Notes under the pieces: model-generated | Told to the model about the DNA's origin: nothing | What the model saw: the letters and a program-made list of their open reading frames with translations, nothing else | The model's database searches: none | Assembly (NCBI GenBank): GCA_946626265.1 | Contig: CAMOUE010000061.1 | Coordinates: forward strand, 1-10,854 | Length of the DNA stretch: 10,854 nucleotides | Reading direction: 5' to 3' | Origin: an uncultured Eggerthellaceae bacterium | GTDB lineage: Bacteria > Actinomycetota > Coriobacteriia > Coriobacteriales > Eggerthellaceae | Translations under genes and position numbers: made by a program | Part shown: positions 1 through 6,406 of the stretch, in pieces | How positions within the stretch are numbered: the stretch's first letter is position 1 | How the letters are laid out: each line of letters opens with the position of its first letter

Positions 1-922
1 CGGCCTCGGTCTTGGGGTTGATGCCCTTGATGGCGGGAACGTCGACCGGGCTCGGAAGGTACTCGACGACGGCGTCGAGCAGCTCCTGGACGCCCTTGTT
101 CTTGTAGGACGAGCCGACGAACACGGGATGAAGCTTGCAGGCGATCGTGCCCTTGCGGATGGCCGCCTTGAGCTCCTCGACCGTGATGGGCTCTTCCATG
201 AGGACCTTCTCCATCAGGTCGTCGTCGCAGTCGGCGGCAGCCTCGAGCAGCTCCTGGTAACGGATCTCGACCTCGTCAGCGTACTCGGCGGGGATCTCGT
301 CCATCTTCTCGGGATACGTCATGCCCTTGTCGTCCGCCTTGAAGTCCCAAGCGGTCTTCGTGGCGAGGTCGATGACGCCCCAGAACTGGTCCTCGGAGCC
401 CATCGGAATCTGGGCGGCGACGGCCGGCGCGTCGAGACGGTCCTTCATGGTCTGGATGGCATGGAAGAAATCGGCGCCGACGCGGTCGTACTTGTTAATG
501 TAGGCGATGCGGGGCACGCCGTAGCGGCTCGCCTGACGCCATACGGTCTCGGACTGCGGCTGGACGCCGGCAACCGCGTCGAACACGGCCACGGCGCCGT
601 CGAGGACGCGCAGGGAGCGCTCTACCTCGGCCGTGAAGTCCACGTGGCCCGGAGTGTCGATGATCTGGAAACGGTACGGTTTTCCGTCAGCCTCGCCGCC
701 CGGGTAGTTCCAGAAGCACGTGGTGGCAGCAGAGGTGATGGTGACGCCGCGCTCCTGTTCCTGGATCATCCAGTCCATGGTAGCTGCGCCGTCGTGGACC
801 TCGCCCACTTTGTGCGTCTTTCCTGTGTAGTAGAGGATACGCTCGGTCGTCGTGGTCTTGCCCGCATCGATGTGGGCCATGATCCCGATGTTTCGCGTAT
901 CGTGTAGATCTTGTTTCGCCAT
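1..922 (-). CDS. fusA: Elongation factor G, N-terminal part (runs off left edge)
   Basis: EF-G is the cytosolic GTPase that drives translocation of tRNA and mRNA on the ribosome and, with RRF, ribosome recycling. About 307 N-terminal residues are visible; the C-terminal part (rest of domain II, domains III-V) lies outside the window. The G domain is intact: G1 loop AHIDAGKT at residues 16-23, switch I/G2 ending ERGVTITSAAT at about 58-67, G3 DTPGH at 89-93, and G4 NKYD at 143-146, where NKMD is usual. The start is the ATG at 922-920 (MAKQDLHDTRNIGIMAH), matching where EF-G proteins normally begin. It is the third gene of rpsL-rpsG-fusA and starts 16 nt after the rpsG stop. Its ribosome-binding site overlaps that stop, so translational coupling is likely. 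The identification is secure; the only uncertainty is the missing 3' part. Confidence 0.97.
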   Translation of the reverse strand, partial: MAKQDLHDTRNIGIMAHIDAGKTTTTERILYYTGKTHKVGEVHDGAATMDWMIQEQERGVTITSAATTCFWNYPGGEADGKPYRFQIIDTPGHVDFTAEVERSLRVLDGAVAVFDAVAGVQPQSETVWRQASRYGVPRIAYINKYDRVGADFFHAIQTMKDRLDAPAVAAQIPMGSEDQFWGVIDLATKTAWDFKADDKGMTYPEKMDEIPAEYADEVEIRYQELLEAAADCDDDLMEKVLMEEPITVEELKAAIRKGTIACKLHPVFVGSSYKNKGVQELLDAVVEYLPSPVDVPAIKGINPKTEA

Positions 923-933
923 ATACTATGCGC

Positions 934-941
934 CCTTCTTA
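934..941 (-). promoter_or_regulatory. fusA ribosome-binding site overlapping the rpsG stop codon
   Basis: On the minus strand the rpsG stop codon runs directly into the Shine-Dalgarno sequence (TAAGAAGGG), followed by 11 nt and the fusA ATG. The overlap means ribosomes finishing rpsG load or expose the fusA start. This is the usual basis for coupled, stoichiometric expression in the str operon. Coupling itself is inferred. Confidence 0.6.
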
Positions 942-1409
942 GAAACGGTAGTGCGAGAACGCACGGTTGGACTCGGCCATCTTGTACAGGTCCTCGCGGC
1001 GCTTAACGGATGCGCCGGTGCCGTTGACGGCATCCATGATCTCGGCGGCGAGACGCTCCTTCATGGTGTGCTCGCGGCGCTTGCGCGAGAAGTCGACCAT
1101 CCAGCGGATAGCGAGCTGGTTGGCACGACGGGAGTTGACCTCCATCGGCACCTGGTAGGTGGCGCCGCCCACGCGCTTGGGCTTGACTTCGAGGGTCGGG
1201 CGGATGTTGTCCATGGCCTTCTTGAACATGGACAGCGCATCTTCGCCGGTCTTCTGCTCGACGATGTCGAAAGCGCCGTAGACGATGTCCTCGGCGAGCG
1301 ACTTCTTGCCATCGAGCAAGACCTTGTTGATCAGCTGCGTGACCAAACGGTTGTTGTACTTGGCATCCGGCTGCACTTCGCGGCGGATGGCTGCTGCACG
1401 ACGCGGCAT
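939..1409 (-). CDS. rpsG: 30S ribosomal protein S7
   Basis: S7 is a primary 16S rRNA-binding protein that nucleates assembly of the 30S head and lines the E site. The 156-residue length is normal. Family landmarks are the MPRRAAAIRRE start, the conserved DAKYNNRLVTQLINK segment, the KPKRVGGATYQVPMEV segment near residues 77-92, and the C-terminal basic stretch ending AFSHYRF. The ATG at 1409 is preceded by an AAGGAG Shine-Dalgarno sequence with about 8 nt spacing. The gene sits between rpsL (101-nt spacer) and fusA (16-nt spacer). In E. coli, S7 represses its own operon by binding the rpsL-rpsG spacer, and the spacer here is of similar length and folds into hairpins, so the same control is possible but unproven. 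Confidence 0.97.
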   Translation of the reverse strand: MPRRAAAIRREVQPDAKYNNRLVTQLINKVLLDGKKSLAEDIVYGAFDIVEQKTGEDALSMFKKAMDNIRPTLEVKPKRVGGATYQVPMEVNSRRANQLAIRWMVDFSRKRREHTMKERLAAEIMDAVNGTGASVKRREDLYKMAESNRAFSHYRF

Positions 1410-1440
1410 GTAATTACTCCTTCTTTCCTTGCGCGCTTCG

Positions 1441-1490
1441 GGGCGTTTTCCCGCCCATTAGAAATGTGCTTCCAAACGTATCCGCACATT
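1441..1490 (-). promoter_or_regulatory. Hairpins in the rpsL-rpsG spacer, candidate S7 autoregulatory site
   Basis: The 101-nt spacer holds two perfect inverted repeats readable as RNA hairpins. One has 7-bp arms 1463-1469 and 1484-1490 (AATGTGC/GCACATT) with a 14-nt loop. The other has 5-bp arms 1441-1445 and 1452-1456 (GGGCG/CGCCC) with a 6-nt loop. Neither is followed by a U tract, so they are not intrinsic terminators. In E. coli the corresponding spacer of about 100 nt is the S7 binding site for translational feedback. Equivalence here rests on position and length only. Confidence 0.45.
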
Positions 1491-1510
1491 CCCGCGCGAC
1501 TTACCTGATG

Positions 1511-1882
1511 TTATTTGGGGCGCTTGGCGCCGTAGCGGCTACGGGCCTGCTTGCGGCCGTCGACGGCAGCGCAGTCGAGGGCGGCGCGGATGACCTTGTA
1601 GCGGACACCGGGGAGGTCCTTGACACGGCCGCCGCGGATGAGCACCATCGAGTGCTCCTGCAGATTGTGGCCGATGCCCGGGATGTAGGCCGTAACCTCC
1701 ATGCCGTTGACCAGGCGAACGCGGCAGACCTTGCGAAGAGCCGAGTTCGGCTTCTTCGGCGTGGTGGTGTACACGCGGGTGCACACGCCACGCTTCTGCG
1801 GGTTGCCCTTCATAGCAGGCGTCTTGGACTTGTCGACCTGCTTCTTGCGGCCCTTGCGGACCAGCTGGTTAATTGTAGGCAC
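1511..1882 (-). CDS. rpsL: 30S ribosomal protein S12
   Basis: S12 sits at the decoding centre of the 30S subunit and contributes to decoding accuracy. The 123-residue length is typical. The conserved core is complete: PQKRGVCTRVYTTTPKKPNS at 28-47 and LIRGGRVKDLPGVRY at 81-95. Lys43 and Lys88, the classic streptomycin-resistance positions, are unmutated, so this allele should be drug-sensitive at S12. Asp89, the residue methylthiolated by RimO in other bacteria, is present. The start codon is GTG (1882-1880), preceded by AAAGGAG with 6-nt spacing; no in-frame ATG fits the family N-terminus. It is the first gene of the str operon and has its own promoter and a long leader. The usual rpoBC genes are not immediately upstream; a reductase remnant and ppaC are. 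Confidence 0.98.
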   Translation of the reverse strand: MPTINQLVRKGRKKQVDKSKTPAMKGNPQKRGVCTRVYTTTPKKPNSALRKVCRVRLVNGMEVTAYIPGIGHNLQEHSMVLIRGGRVKDLPGVRYKVIRAALDCAAVDGRKQARSRYGAKRPK

Positions 1883-2123
1883 TTGCTTCTCCTTTATCCT
1901 GCGGACCGCTTTCCCCTTCCGGCGTAGCAGCCCAATCGCGGATCTCGAACGTCGTCACGATCGCGACCCCTTCTTGCTTGTTGACCGTATGGACATGCCG
2001 AGCACCTCCGGCAATCTGCAGCACCAGACGCCTTATAGCCTCGACCTGCCGTTATAATCAACGGTGTCTCGTGTGCGTTCAGCTGATACGCGCACGAAAA
2101 CATGCGCCCCTCGCGAGACGCGA
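1883..2123 (-). other. Long rpsL 5' leader with hairpin potential; no gene seen
   Basis: About 240 nt lie between the predicted P1 start point and the rpsL GTG. Reading 5' to 3' on the minus strand, visible repeats are GTGCG...CGCAC (about 2072-2094), CCGTT-GATTAT-AACGG (2048-2063), and TCGCG...CGCGA (about 1937-1967). The rpsL Shine-Dalgarno sequence lies at the 3' end. A 69-codon open frame starting near 2103 has no recognisable domain or convincing ribosome-binding site and is not called. The length is unusual for a ribosomal protein gene and leaves room for attenuation or a second promoter, but no known riboswitch class was recognised. Confidence 0.4.
2032..2061 (-). promoter_or_regulatory. 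Candidate second str-operon promoter (P2)
   Basis: The minus strand reads TTGATT (2061-2056), an 18-nt spacer, then TATAAG (2037-2032, five of six matches to TATAAT). It lies inside the leader downstream of P1 and would shorten the leader to about 140 nt. The -35 box overlaps the CCGTT/AACGG hairpin, so promoter and RNA-structure explanations compete. Confidence 0.35.
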
Positions 2124-2129
2124 AGCGAA

Positions 2130-2158
2130 ACGATACTCTCGCTCATCAGGCTTGTCAA
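2130..2158 (-). promoter_or_regulatory. Main promoter of the str operon (P1)
   Basis: The minus strand carries a perfect TTGACA -35 box (2158-2153), exactly 17 nt of spacer, and TATCGT as -10 box (2135-2130, four of six matches). Transcription would begin near 2123 and run through the leader into rpsL-rpsG-fusA. It is the best sigma-70-type promoter seen in the window and is well placed to drive a highly expressed ribosomal operon. Confidence 0.65.
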
Positions 2159-2160
2159 AC

Positions 2161-2180
2161 GACACGCATCCGGGCGTATC
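2161..2180. repeat. Imperfect palindrome just upstream of P1
   Basis: GACACGCATCCGGGCGTATC forms GA-x-ACGC / GCGT-x-TC arms around a 6-nt centre and ends 2 nt upstream of the P1 -35 box. The position would suit a protein-binding site next to the promoter. Short imperfect palindromes are common in GC-rich DNA, so this is weak. Confidence 0.2.
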
Positions 2181-2265
2181 CATAGCGTGACACAATTCAT
2201 CCACATGCCGTTCACACATGCAGGCGAGCCCGCGCCCACCGCCGGCATCCGAACCCGATACGCCT

Positions 2266-2550
2266 TTAGAAATGGGAGGACAGCTTGTTCAGATGGCGGT
2301 TGAACGACCGAGGCGTCGCTTCCTTGAGAAGGTGCTGGCCCTTGTTCAGCGCGTCGATGCGTATGCACTCCCCCTCGCTCAGGGGCTCGCGCAGCACTTC
2401 GACGTTAAGCCTCATGTGCTCGACGTTCCCGCCGCGCGGCAAGGGGATCACTTTTCGCCGCACCATCCACGCGACGATGACCTGGGCCGGCGTTGCTCCG
2501 TAATTGTGTGCTATGCCCGCGATCGTCAAATCGTAAAGCGCCCTGATAAC
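2266..2550 (-). pseudogene. Aldo/keto reductase C-terminal remnant
   Basis: About 90 codons resemble the last quarter of an aldo/keto reductase: IAGIAHNYGATPAQVIVAWM matches the family's IA..YG.TPAQV..RW helix, followed by a VIPLPRGGN segment where VIPKS.N is usual, and LSEGECIRIDALNKG near the end. The N-terminal three quarters of the TIM barrel, with the catalytic Asp/Tyr/Lys/His residues, is absent; upstream of about 2550 the frame stays open but similarity stops. The NADPH-contacting positions are degraded: the usual K-S reads R-G, and the usual R-x-x-x-N arginine reads His. No credible start codon with a ribosome-binding site exists; a TTG at 2529 is the only internal option. It most likely records deletion of a once intact gene between ppaC and rpsL. 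A functional short protein is unlikely. Confidence 0.7.
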
Positions 2551-2566
2551 GCTTCGCCTATGACAT

Positions 2567-2611
2567 GCACCGCAGCTCCGACCAGCTGCGGCGCCCGAGC
2601 AAAAGCAGGGC
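2567..2611 (-). terminator. Hairpin pair after ppaC, possible terminator
   Basis: Immediately after the ppaC stop, the minus-strand RNA can fold GCCC.GC-UUUU-GC..GGGC (2593-2611). Next to it is a perfect 8-bp stem CCGCAGCT/AGCTGCGG (2570-2577 and 2584-2591) with a 6-nt loop and partial extension to 2567. There is no U tract, so it is a non-canonical terminator candidate or an RNA 3'-end stabiliser. Confidence 0.4.
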
Positions 2612-2612
2612 A

Positions 2613-3980
2613 CTATGCTTCCAGGATGCGTGATGCCACTTGCTTCTTGCGCGACAGGACGCCCGGCATCCACACGCCTCCCTCGCCCGTGCACTCGATG
2701 CCGAACGCGCGGTTGACGATCCTGCGGTTGCCCTCACACAGAAACTGGCTTCCCTCGGCGATTATGTCGGTGACCATGAGGAGGACGCACGCATAGCCAT
2801 GCGTCTCTATGAGGCCTCGCATGTACTCGCGCATCTCCCCTTCGCGGCTCATGACCGCCTCGAGATTCGTCGTCTCGTGCTGTGCGATGAGGACGGTGCC
2901 GTCGCCGAGGTCGAATTCTTTCGAGTCGGCGCACACCAGCTTGTCGATGGGCATGTCGTCGTCGCCGCCGCGGAACGAGAACACCTCCATGCCGAACTCG
3001 AGCGGGTCGACTCCGAGGATGCCCGAAAGGTAATCGACGACCCGTTCGTCCGTACGCGTGGCCGTCGGCGACTTCAGCACGACGGTGTCGGTCATCACGG
3101 CGGAAAGGAGCACTGCCGCGATGGGCTTCGGAATATCGACGCCGTACCGTTGCGCCTCGAGCGTCACGATCGTGGCCGAGGAGCCTACGGGCATGTTCAC
3201 GAACTTGATGGGATAGACCGTCGACACGTCGGCTATGCGATGATGGTCGATGATTTCGACGACCTCGGCATCCTCGATGCCGGCAGCCGCCTGGCTAACC
3301 TCGTTGTGGTCCACGAGCACGACTTTCCGATGCGGGTGGACGGCGATGTCGGAGCGCGTCACGATTCCGATGGGCACGTTATCCTCGTCGAGAACGACCG
3401 CTTCCCTGAACGGCTGGTTCATGAGGTCCGCAACGGCCTCGTCGAGCTTGTCGTCCTTGTCGAGGGTGAGTATCTGGGATTCCATGACCGTGTCGACGGT
3501 CTGGTCCAGCGAGGCGATGAGGTCGGCAGCCACGGCCATCTCGCTCGCCCCCTCCGTTTCGAGCACGTCCGTAGCGGAGATGTAGCGGTTCGCGATCATG
3601 CGCGTGGAGATGAGGCCTTTGTACGTGCCGTCCTCGTTAGTGACCACGAGCGCCTGAATGTTGTGCTTGCGCAGGGCGCGGCCCGCCTCGATGATCTTGC
3701 ATCCGGCGGAAACCGTGAGCGGGTCGCGCGTCATGACATCGGACACGCGCGCGAACAGGTTGTTGATGACCATGGGAGGCTCTATGCCCCATTTGTCGAG
3801 CACGCCTGCCGTCTCACGCGGTAGCGGCCCAAGACGCGCCGGCACGTAGACATCGGGTTCTTCGCCGTCACGCGCCTCCCGAACGGCAAGCTCGTTTTTC
3901 AGCCACGCGTATCCAATAGCCGCGCTGATGGCGTCGTTGTCGGGATTCTTGTGACCCACTACGATAATTGGAGAAGGCAT
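2613..3980 (-). CDS. ppaC: CBS-domain family II (Mn-dependent) inorganic pyrophosphatase
   Basis: This cytosolic enzyme hydrolyses pyrophosphate to two phosphates, pulling biosynthetic reactions forward. The 455-residue protein is a DHH-type family II enzyme: metal-binding H10, D14 and D16 in GHKNPDND, then an inserted pair of CBS domains (about 75-135 and 160-215), then VDHN (D224), IDHH (245-247), MTDT (296-299), and the C-terminal DHHA2 domain with the substrate-binding SRKKQV motif at 443-448. Canonical family II enzymes are about 310 residues; the extra length is the CBS module. The DRTGG domain found between the CBS domains of clostridial homologues is missing, as in the Eggerthella lenta enzyme. 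Known CBS-pyrophosphatases are controlled by adenine nucleotides binding the CBS pair, so energy-state regulation is expected here. The ATG at 3980 has a GAGGAA ribosome-binding site. The gene follows pcrA after 83 nt and may be co-transcribed with it. Confidence 0.95.
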   Translation of the reverse strand: MPSPIIVVGHKNPDNDAISAAIGYAWLKNELAVREARDGEEPDVYVPARLGPLPRETAGVLDKWGIEPPMVINNLFARVSDVMTRDPLTVSAGCKIIEAGRALRKHNIQALVVTNEDGTYKGLISTRMIANRYISATDVLETEGASEMAVAADLIASLDQTVDTVMESQILTLDKDDKLDEAVADLMNQPFREAVVLDEDNVPIGIVTRSDIAVHPHRKVVLVDHNEVSQAAAGIEDAEVVEIIDHHRIADVSTVYPIKFVNMPVGSSATIVTLEAQRYGVDIPKPIAAVLLSAVMTDTVVLKSPTATRTDERVVDYLSGILGVDPLEFGMEVFSFRGGDDDMPIDKLVCADSKEFDLGDGTVLIAQHETTNLEAVMSREGEMREYMRGLIETHGYACVLLMVTDIIAEGSQFLCEGNRRIVNRAFGIECTGEGGVWMPGVLSRKKQVASRILEA

Positions 3981-4008
3981 GACATCACTTCCTCGTCAGT
4001 CCCAGCCC

Positions 4009-4049
4009 GGCCTGCGAACCGCCGCGGTTCCCGCGGAGGCCCGCAAGCC
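4009..4049 (-). terminator. GC-rich hairpin between pcrA and ppaC
   Basis: A perfect inner stem CCGCGG-TTC-CCGCGG (4022-4036) is extended outward with small mismatches by CC/GG, TGCG/CGCA and GGC/GCC pairs to 4009-4049. It fills about half of the 83-nt gap. No U tract follows on the minus strand, so it may act as an inefficient terminator, a processing site or a repeat element. Which of these applies cannot be decided from the sequence. Confidence 0.4.
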
Positions 4050-4063
4050 GAATCATTGCGTTC

Positions 4064-6403
4064 CTAGCCGTTAATCTTAACGATTGGCGCGTAATCTTTC
4101 AGCAGCTTCTTCGTTTGCCCTGACTTCGTGAACCGAACGTATACGGTGTCACCGTCGACCTTCGTCACCGTGCCGCGGCCAAACGTCTTGTGATCGACCA
4201 AGTCGCCGGCCGAAAACGTCGCCTCGGCGCCTTCCTTCTTCTGGGCGGCGGCGGACAGGCCGGTCCGCGCGTTGCGCGACCGCTCCCCGGACCCGAACGC
4301 GCTCGAGCGCCCGAACACGCGTCCCTCGCCCGCTTCGGTGCCCGAGCCCGAGATGCCGCGGCGACTTCCGCGTTTCTCCCAGCCCGTCCCCGAAAAGCCG
4401 GCAGAACCCACACCGCTCGTTCGGCGGAGCCCCTCGGGAATCTCCTGGAGAAAGCGGGACACGGGATTCACATGGGTGCTCCCGAACAGTTGCCGCTGGG
4501 ATGCGCACGTCAAGTACAGGTACTTGCGAGCCCTCGTGATCGCGACGTATGCGAGCCGGCGCTCCTCCTCGACCGCGCTCGCGTCGGCCATCGAGTTCAT
4601 GTGCGGGAACAAGGACTCCTCCATGCCCGCCACGAACACGCAGTCGAACTCGAGGCCCTTGGACGAGTGAACCGTCATGAGCGTCACGGCATGACCGTCG
4701 TCGGCTGCCGAATCGAGGTCCGTACGCAGCCTCACCCACTCGACGAAGTCGGCGAGCGAGTCCCCGCGCAGCACGCGCGACGGCTCGGCTCCCGCATCCG
4801 CGCCCTCGGCCGTCGGGGGCTCGAACATGGCCTCGTCCTCGTCGTGCGTTTCCACGAACTCGTCGACGACGCCCATGAACTCCTTGATGTTCTCGATGCG
4901 GCCGCGCGCCTCGTCGGTTCCCACGTTCTGCAATGCGGATATGAGGCCGGCTTTGTCGACGATGAGCTCGATTACTTTTCGCAAGTCGCCCGAATAAGTC
5001 GATGCCTCCTTCACGACCTGCACGAACTCGGCAAGCGCACGACGCGACGCGGGGCGGAGCTCCTCGTCGACGATGCTCAGCTCCGCTGCGTTCATGAACG
5101 TCGTGGCGTTCGCGCGCGCCGTCTCCATGACGCGCTCGACCGTCGTCTTGCCCACGCCCCGTCGCGGAACGTTCACGACGCGCTGGGCGGCCATGTCGTC
5201 TGCGGGATTGACAGCCAACGTCAAGTAGGCCATGACGTCCTGGATTTCCTGGCGCTCGAAGAAGCGCGTCCCGCCGACGATGCGGTACGGAACGCCTGCG
5301 CGCAAGAACATGTCCTCGAGCATGCGGCTCTGGGCGTTCGTGCGGTAGAACACGGCCATCTGCTCGTAGCTCATGCCCGCATCGTGCCGTTTGTCGATCT
5401 GGCCGGCAATCCAACGGCCCTCGTCGCGCTCGTCGGCAGCCATGAACACCTGTATCTTCTCGCCATCCTCCGCGGTCGTCGTCAAACGCTTCGGCTTGCG
5501 CGTCGTGTTGTTGGCGATCACGGCGTTCGCGGCGTTCAGGATGTTCCCGACGCTGCGGTAGTTCTGCTCGAGCTTTATCGTCGTGCATTCGGGGTAGTCG
5601 TTCTCGAACTCGAGGATGTTTCGTATGTCGGCGCCGCGCCACGAATAGATCGACTGGTCGTCGTCGCCGACTACCATGATGTTGCGACGCCCCTCGGCGA
5701 GCAGGCGGCATATCTCGTACTGCGCGTGGTTCGTGTCCTGGTACTCGTCCACCAGGATGTACCGGAACCGCCTCCTGTACGCCTCGAGCACATCGGGATG
5801 GTGCTTCAGCAGCAGGTAGGCGTAGAGGAGCAGGTCGTCGAAATCGAACGCGTTCGCCGCCCGGAGGCGCTTCTGCAGCTCGTCGTAAACGCGCGCGGCG
5901 ACCTTGCCCACCGGGTCAACCGTGCGCTCCGAAAACTCCGCAGGCGTTATCAGCTCGTTTTTCGCCTGCGATATGCGGTTTCTGAGCGCGTTTATGGGAA
6001 ACCGCTTCTGATCGATATCGAGTTCGGCCATGATGCCGCTCACGAGCCGCTTCGAGTCCGCATCGTCGTATATCGTGAAATTCCGCGTGAACCCGAGCGT
6101 CTCGGCGTCGGAGCGAAGCATCCTCACGCACATGCTATGGAACGTCGAGACCCACATGCCCCGCGCACGCGGCCCCACGAGCGCCCCGAGTCGCTCCCTC
6201 ATTTCGGCAGCGGCTTTGTTCGTGAACGTGATTGCCAGAATCTCCCAGGGCGCGGCATCGGTCGATTCGAGAATATGGGCGATTCGGTACGTCAGCACGC
6301 GGGTCTTTCCCGAGCCCGCGCCTGCAAGTACGAGAAGCGGCCCTTCCGTGCAAAGGACCGCCTCCCGCTGCTGATCGTTCAGAGATGCGATATCGATCGG
6401 CAT
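4064..6403 (-). CDS. pcrA: PcrA/UvrD-type superfamily 1A DNA helicase
   Basis: This ATP-driven 3'-5' DNA helicase acts in nucleotide excision repair, removal of recombinase filaments and rescue of stalled RNA polymerase. All SF1A motifs are present in its 779 residues: Q motif LNDQQREAV (8-16), Walker A GAGSGKT (28-34), VDEYQDTN (218-225), GDDDQSIYSWRGAD (246-259), LEQNYRS (278-284), motif V VTLMTVHSSKGLEF (573-586) and motif VI RRLAYVAITRARK (615-627). A Ser/Gly/Arg-rich linker (about 660-725) precedes a C-terminal Tudor-like module, FSAGDLVDHKTFGRGTVTKV (730-749), the part that contacts RNA polymerase in PcrA proteins. Together with the length, this favours PcrA/UvrD over Rep. The ATG at 6403 lies 3 nt after the serC stop. 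Its AAGGAG ribosome-binding site is inside the last serC codons, pointing to coupled translation. Confidence 0.96.
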   Translation of the reverse strand: MPIDIASLNDQQREAVLCTEGPLLVLAGAGSGKTRVLTYRIAHILESTDAAPWEILAITFTNKAAAEMRERLGALVGPRARGMWVSTFHSMCVRMLRSDAETLGFTRNFTIYDDADSKRLVSGIMAELDIDQKRFPINALRNRISQAKNELITPAEFSERTVDPVGKVAARVYDELQKRLRAANAFDFDDLLLYAYLLLKHHPDVLEAYRRRFRYILVDEYQDTNHAQYEICRLLAEGRRNIMVVGDDDQSIYSWRGADIRNILEFENDYPECTTIKLEQNYRSVGNILNAANAVIANNTTRKPKRLTTTAEDGEKIQVFMAADERDEGRWIAGQIDKRHDAGMSYEQMAVFYRTNAQSRMLEDMFLRAGVPYRIVGGTRFFERQEIQDVMAYLTLAVNPADDMAAQRVVNVPRRGVGKTTVERVMETARANATTFMNAAELSIVDEELRPASRRALAEFVQVVKEASTYSGDLRKVIELIVDKAGLISALQNVGTDEARGRIENIKEFMGVVDEFVETHDEDEAMFEPPTAEGADAGAEPSRVLRGDSLADFVEWVRLRTDLDSAADDGHAVTLMTVHSSKGLEFDCVFVAGMEESLFPHMNSMADASAVEEERRLAYVAITRARKYLYLTCASQRQLFGSTHVNPVSRFLQEIPEGLRRTSGVGSAGFSGTGWEKRGSRRGISGSGTEAGEGRVFGRSSAFGSGERSRNARTGLSAAAQKKEGAEATFSAGDLVDHKTFGRGTVTKVDGDTVYVRFTKSGQTKKLLKDYAPIVKING

Positions 6404-6406
6404 GTG

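Noticed and set aside
128..907. Plus-strand frame of 259 codons at the left edge
   Set aside because: It lies opposite the fusA G domain, which is unmistakable on the minus strand.
2053..2058. Perfect TATAAT on the plus strand
   Set aside because: There is no -35 box at 16-18 nt and no plus-strand gene downstream; it is the loop and arm of a hairpin in the rpsL leader.
1894..2103. Minus-strand frame of 69 codons in the rpsL leader
   Set aside because: There is no family resemblance and no convincing ribosome-binding site; the codon pattern is unlike the real genes.
2640..3824. Plus-strand open frame of 394 codons opposite ppaC
   Set aside because: It is antisense to a pyrophosphatase with all catalytic motifs; the composition is that of a shadow frame.
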